Below are positions 5,911-7,768 of a DNA stretch of 7,768 bases, piece by piece. Location: positions 1-7,768 of the forward strand of contig JACXTQ010000234.1 in NCBI GenBank assembly GCA_016919605.1, written 5' to 3'. This DNA comes from Methylovulum sp. GTDB lineage: Bacteria > Pseudomonadota > Gammaproteobacteria > Methylococcales > Methylomonadaceae. Under the pieces are notes generated by a model that searched no databases, was not told where the DNA came from, and was given only the letters and a program-made list of their open reading frames with translations. The first letter of the stretch is position 1. Each line of letters opens with the position of its first letter. The translations under genes were made by a program, and so were the position numbers.

Positions 5911-7215
5911 ATGCACACCTTTAAAAATTTTAAAAACTTTGCCGAAGCTAAGATTGATTTGTCTAAGCCGATGACGCTGTTGATTGGGCGTAATGGTTCG
6001 GGCAAGTCCAATGTGATTGAAGGCGTGGAGCTATTGGCGGAGCTGCTTAAGGGGCGGGATATAGAAGAAATTTCTGATGTCGGGCGTGGCGGGGCTTTTG
6101 AAATAAGAGGGAATTTGCAAGGCTGTTTTCAACAGGGCAAGGATACGTTTACAATTGGTTTTGAAGATAAGATTACCTTTGCGGACAAAGAACAGGCTAT
6201 CCATTACAAGATAACGGCAAACTTAAAGCCCGTTCTGCAAATTAGCAAACAAGCTATGGTTGATGGTAAAAATTTGCTTGACTATTTGCCGACCCAACAA
6301 AACTCTAATCCAAATGCTCCAGCCAATAACGACACCTTACTTTTAACAGGCTTAATAGGCGGCTTAGGGTTGTTGTCTTCGGAAGATAAAGGACTCAACA
6401 AATTAGGTATTGCCAGTTTATTGCTAACCGCTTTTGTTGCCGTTAATCAAAGCGCTAAACCAAGGGTTTTCACTCAGCACACGCCTCCAGAGGCTCCATT
6501 GTTAAGCCAATATGTTGACACCCATGTGTTTGACATTTATCCGCGTATTATCAGGGAATACAACCCTATAGGGTTACGCTCATTAAGCAGGAACGGCTCC
6601 AACCTGTCCTCAGTGCTTTACTATTTACAGCAAAACAGCCCCGAAGCACTAGATCGCATTTTAGAGCGCATTAGGCAACTGCCCGAAGAGGCTTTTATCA
6701 GCTTTGAGTTTATCACCACCTCAGATAATAGTGATGTGCTGTTCGCCCTAAAATACCCCAATGGTGAAACCATCAGCGCAAAATTGTTATCCGATGGCAC
6801 ACTCCGCGCCTTAGCCATTTTGACCGCCTTAGAAACCGTCCCCGAAGGTTCACGCATCATCGTTGAAGAAATCGACAATGGTGTCCACGCCTCCAGAGTC
6901 AATGTCCTAGTTGATGCCATCTGGGAAGCCAGTAACCGCCGCCACCTGAATACCTTAATCACCACTCATAATCCCGCCACTCTGGATAGCTTGAGCGATG
7001 AGCAGCTTGAGTGCGTAGTGGTTTGCCATTATGACAAACCCAGCCAATCAGCAAAACTGACCTCGTTTTTTGAGTTGCCCGATGTGGACATCTTAATGCA
7101 AAAAGGCAAGCTGGGCGGACTGATGACCCGCAATGTCATTGAGCATTATTTAGACCCTGGATTTGCCCAAGAACAACAAAAAATTGCTTCAGCGTGGCTG
7201 GCCTCATGCCAATGA
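5911..7215 (+). CDS. AAA family ATPase, ABC/SMC-like (AAA_21 type), partner of a PIN nuclease
   Basis: The product has 434 residues. It opens with F-K-N-F-K-N-F-A-E-A, the first strand typical of RecF/SMC/OLD-like ATPases, then Walker A G26-R-N-G-S-G-K-S33. A signature-like L-S-D-G-T lies at 293-297, Walker B R-I-I-V-E-E-I-D at 315-322 with the likely catalytic E320, and a switch histidine H353 in T-T-H-N-P-A. All parts needed for ATP hydrolysis and head dimerisation are present. The insert between Walker A and the signature (about 45-290) includes a hydrophobic stretch (142-179) and no TOPRIM nuclease domain, so it is not a full OLD or GajA protein. An in-frame TAA at 5905-5907 rules out a longer start; AAAGAG at 5897-5902 may be the ribosome site. 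The stop overlaps the start of the PIN gene, so translation is coupled. Such ATPases usually act as sensors or motors that license a partner nuclease; this role is inferred. Confidence 0.85.
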   Translation: MHTFKNFKNFAEAKIDLSKPMTLLIGRNGSGKSNVIEGVELLAELLKGRDIEEISDVGRGGAFEIRGNLQGCFQQGKDTFTIGFEDKITFADKEQAIHYKITANLKPVLQISKQAMVDGKNLLDYLPTQQNSNPNAPANNDTLLLTGLIGGLGLLSSEDKGLNKLGIASLLLTAFVAVNQSAKPRVFTQHTPPEAPLLSQYVDTHVFDIYPRIIREYNPIGLRSLSRNGSNLSSVLYYLQQNSPEALDRILERIRQLPEEAFISFEFITTSDNSDVLFALKYPNGETISAKLLSDGTLRALAILTALETVPEGSRIIVEEIDNGVHASRVNVLVDAIWEASNRRHLNTLITTHNPATLDSLSDEQLECVVVCHYDKPSQSAKLTSFFELPDVDILMQKGKLGGLMTRNVIEHYLDPGFAQEQQKIASAWLASCQ

Positions 7216-7768
7216 AAAAAGCCGTTTATGTGGTGGATACCAGTTATCTGGTCGAATATTACAAAGTTGACGGACACTACAAAGACACTTCGCACCGTGA
7301 AATATGGCAACGGTTTAACACCGCGATAACAAACCGGAATCGCCTTTATATTCCGGTTCCGGTCATTTTTGAGTTGGCGAACCATATCGCCCATATTAAA
7401 AATGGTTATCATCGGCAAAAACTTGCTGAACAGTTTGTCATCGATGTAGAAAATAGCCTATCTAAAGAGTCGCCTTTTAACCTAGTCCCGTGTCAAGATT
7501 TTCAATATATTGAAAACTTACTTATAAATTTGCAGAAATTTGCTACCGAATACGCAGGGCAAGGTTTGGGTTTAACTGACACCGCAGTTTATTTACAGGC
7601 TCATCGGCTTTACCAAGATTACCAAAAATTTAACAACTACACAGTGCATATAAGGGGAGTCGCTATTTTTGCGAAAGATTTTTGGGTGTCCTACCCAAAA
7701 ATCAGCAAAAATCACGCGACCCGCTATGCCTTCGGCTGCCCCAGCCGTCCTGGTCACTCGCTCGCCAC
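7212..7768 (+). CDS. PIN-domain nuclease, C-terminus altered or running off the window
   Basis: The start ATG 7212-7214 overlaps the TGA of the ATPase gene (ATGA); an in-frame ATG at 7206 is an alternative. The product begins M-K-K-A-V-Y-V-V-D-T-S-Y and matches PIN folds: D9 in the first strand, E54 in V-P-V-I-F-E-L-A, and D123 in G-L-G-L-T-D-T-A-V. These are three of the usual acidic metal ligands of PIN ribonucleases, the fold used by VapC toxins. The spacing (about 110 residues from D9 to D123) fits a PIN domain with some extra helix. After N-N-Y-T-V-H-I (141-147) the usual final strand 'W-T-x-D' is absent; the frame instead runs into a hairpin element and stays open to the window edge (185 codons seen). 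The gene body is A+T-rich compared with metH. I infer an RNase or DNase effector controlled by the ATPase. Whether it is still active is open. Confidence 0.7.
   Translation, partial: MKKAVYVVDTSYLVEYYKVDGHYKDTSHREIWQRFNTAITNRNRLYIPVPVIFELANHIAHIKNGYHRQKLAEQFVIDVENSLSKESPFNLVPCQDFQYIENLLINLQKFATEYAGQGLGLTDTAVYLQAHRLYQDYQKFNNYTVHIRGVAIFAKDFWVSYPKISKNHATRYAFGCPSRPGHSLA
7656..7747. repeat. Large imperfect hairpin plus a second hairpin, palindromic repeat element
   Basis: The core is a perfect 11-bp repeat, GATTTTTGGGT (7677-7687) and ACCCAAAAATC (7693-7703). Outside it, ATTTTTGC (7665-7672) pairs with GCAAAAAT (7705-7712), and GTCGC (7659-7663) with GCGAC (7716-7720), extended by GG/CC across a one-base bulge. 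Together they form a hairpin of about 67 bases. A second stem follows, CGGCTG (7733-7738) with CAGCCG (7742-7747). G+C content and texture change sharply from the preceding gene. This looks like a REP- or MITE-like element inserted at the 3' end of the PIN gene; the part beyond the window is unseen. Confidence 0.6.

Noticed and set aside
6051..6510. Membrane segments in the ATPase (hydrophobic residues 142-179)
   Set aside because: The stretch is rich in G, L and A but broken by a charged run (S-S-E-D-K), and ATPases of this class are soluble; buried helices of the arm domain are more likely.
1..7768. CRISPR arrays, tRNA or rRNA genes, IS transposases
   Set aside because: No regularly spaced repeats, no cloverleaf-like sequences, and no transposase motifs were found in the window.

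Overview
The window reads as chromosomal DNA of a gammaproteobacterium. The full-length methionine synthase closely resembles the E. coli enzyme, the DUF2970 protein is of a type found in beta- and gammaproteobacteria, and promoters and terminators follow the sigma70 and rho-independent patterns. A methanotroph of the order Methylococcales would fit, but I cannot prove the genus from this stretch alone.

Left part (1-1720). A minus-strand gene, probably an HTTM-type membrane protein, enters from the left edge with only its first 57 codons present. Next to it, also on the minus strand, is a complete 43-codon single-pass membrane protein gene (332-463) with its own strong promoter, ribosome binding site and a 14-bp hairpin behind it. 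About 320 bases without a gene follow (464-784), holding divergent promoters and a cluster of hairpins. On the plus strand come two tightly spaced genes: a secreted lipocalin-like protein (785-1174) and a three-helix membrane protein (1200-1646). They probably form one operon, closed by a textbook terminator that also serves the converging gene on the other side.

Middle part (1722-5726). A DUF2970 small membrane protein gene (minus) and metH (plus) diverge from a 102-base region where the two predicted -10 boxes overlap. metH is complete and intact. It encodes the B12-dependent methionine synthase with homocysteine, folate, cobalamin and reactivation modules, and makes methionine from homocysteine and methyl-tetrahydrofolate.

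Right part (5727-7768). After metH the DNA becomes visibly richer in A+T. A palindrome-rich leader precedes a two-gene cassette: an ABC/SMC-like AAA ATPase (5911-7215) and, overlapping it by an ATGA junction, a PIN-domain nuclease (7212 to the window end). An ATPase with a translationally coupled nuclease is the layout of several anti-phage systems (Septu, PARIS, Gabija), and this pair is the best candidate here for an undescribed defence or toxin module. The PIN reading frame runs into a large hairpin element at about 7656 and has no stop before the window ends, so its C-terminus looks altered by a palindromic repeat insertion.
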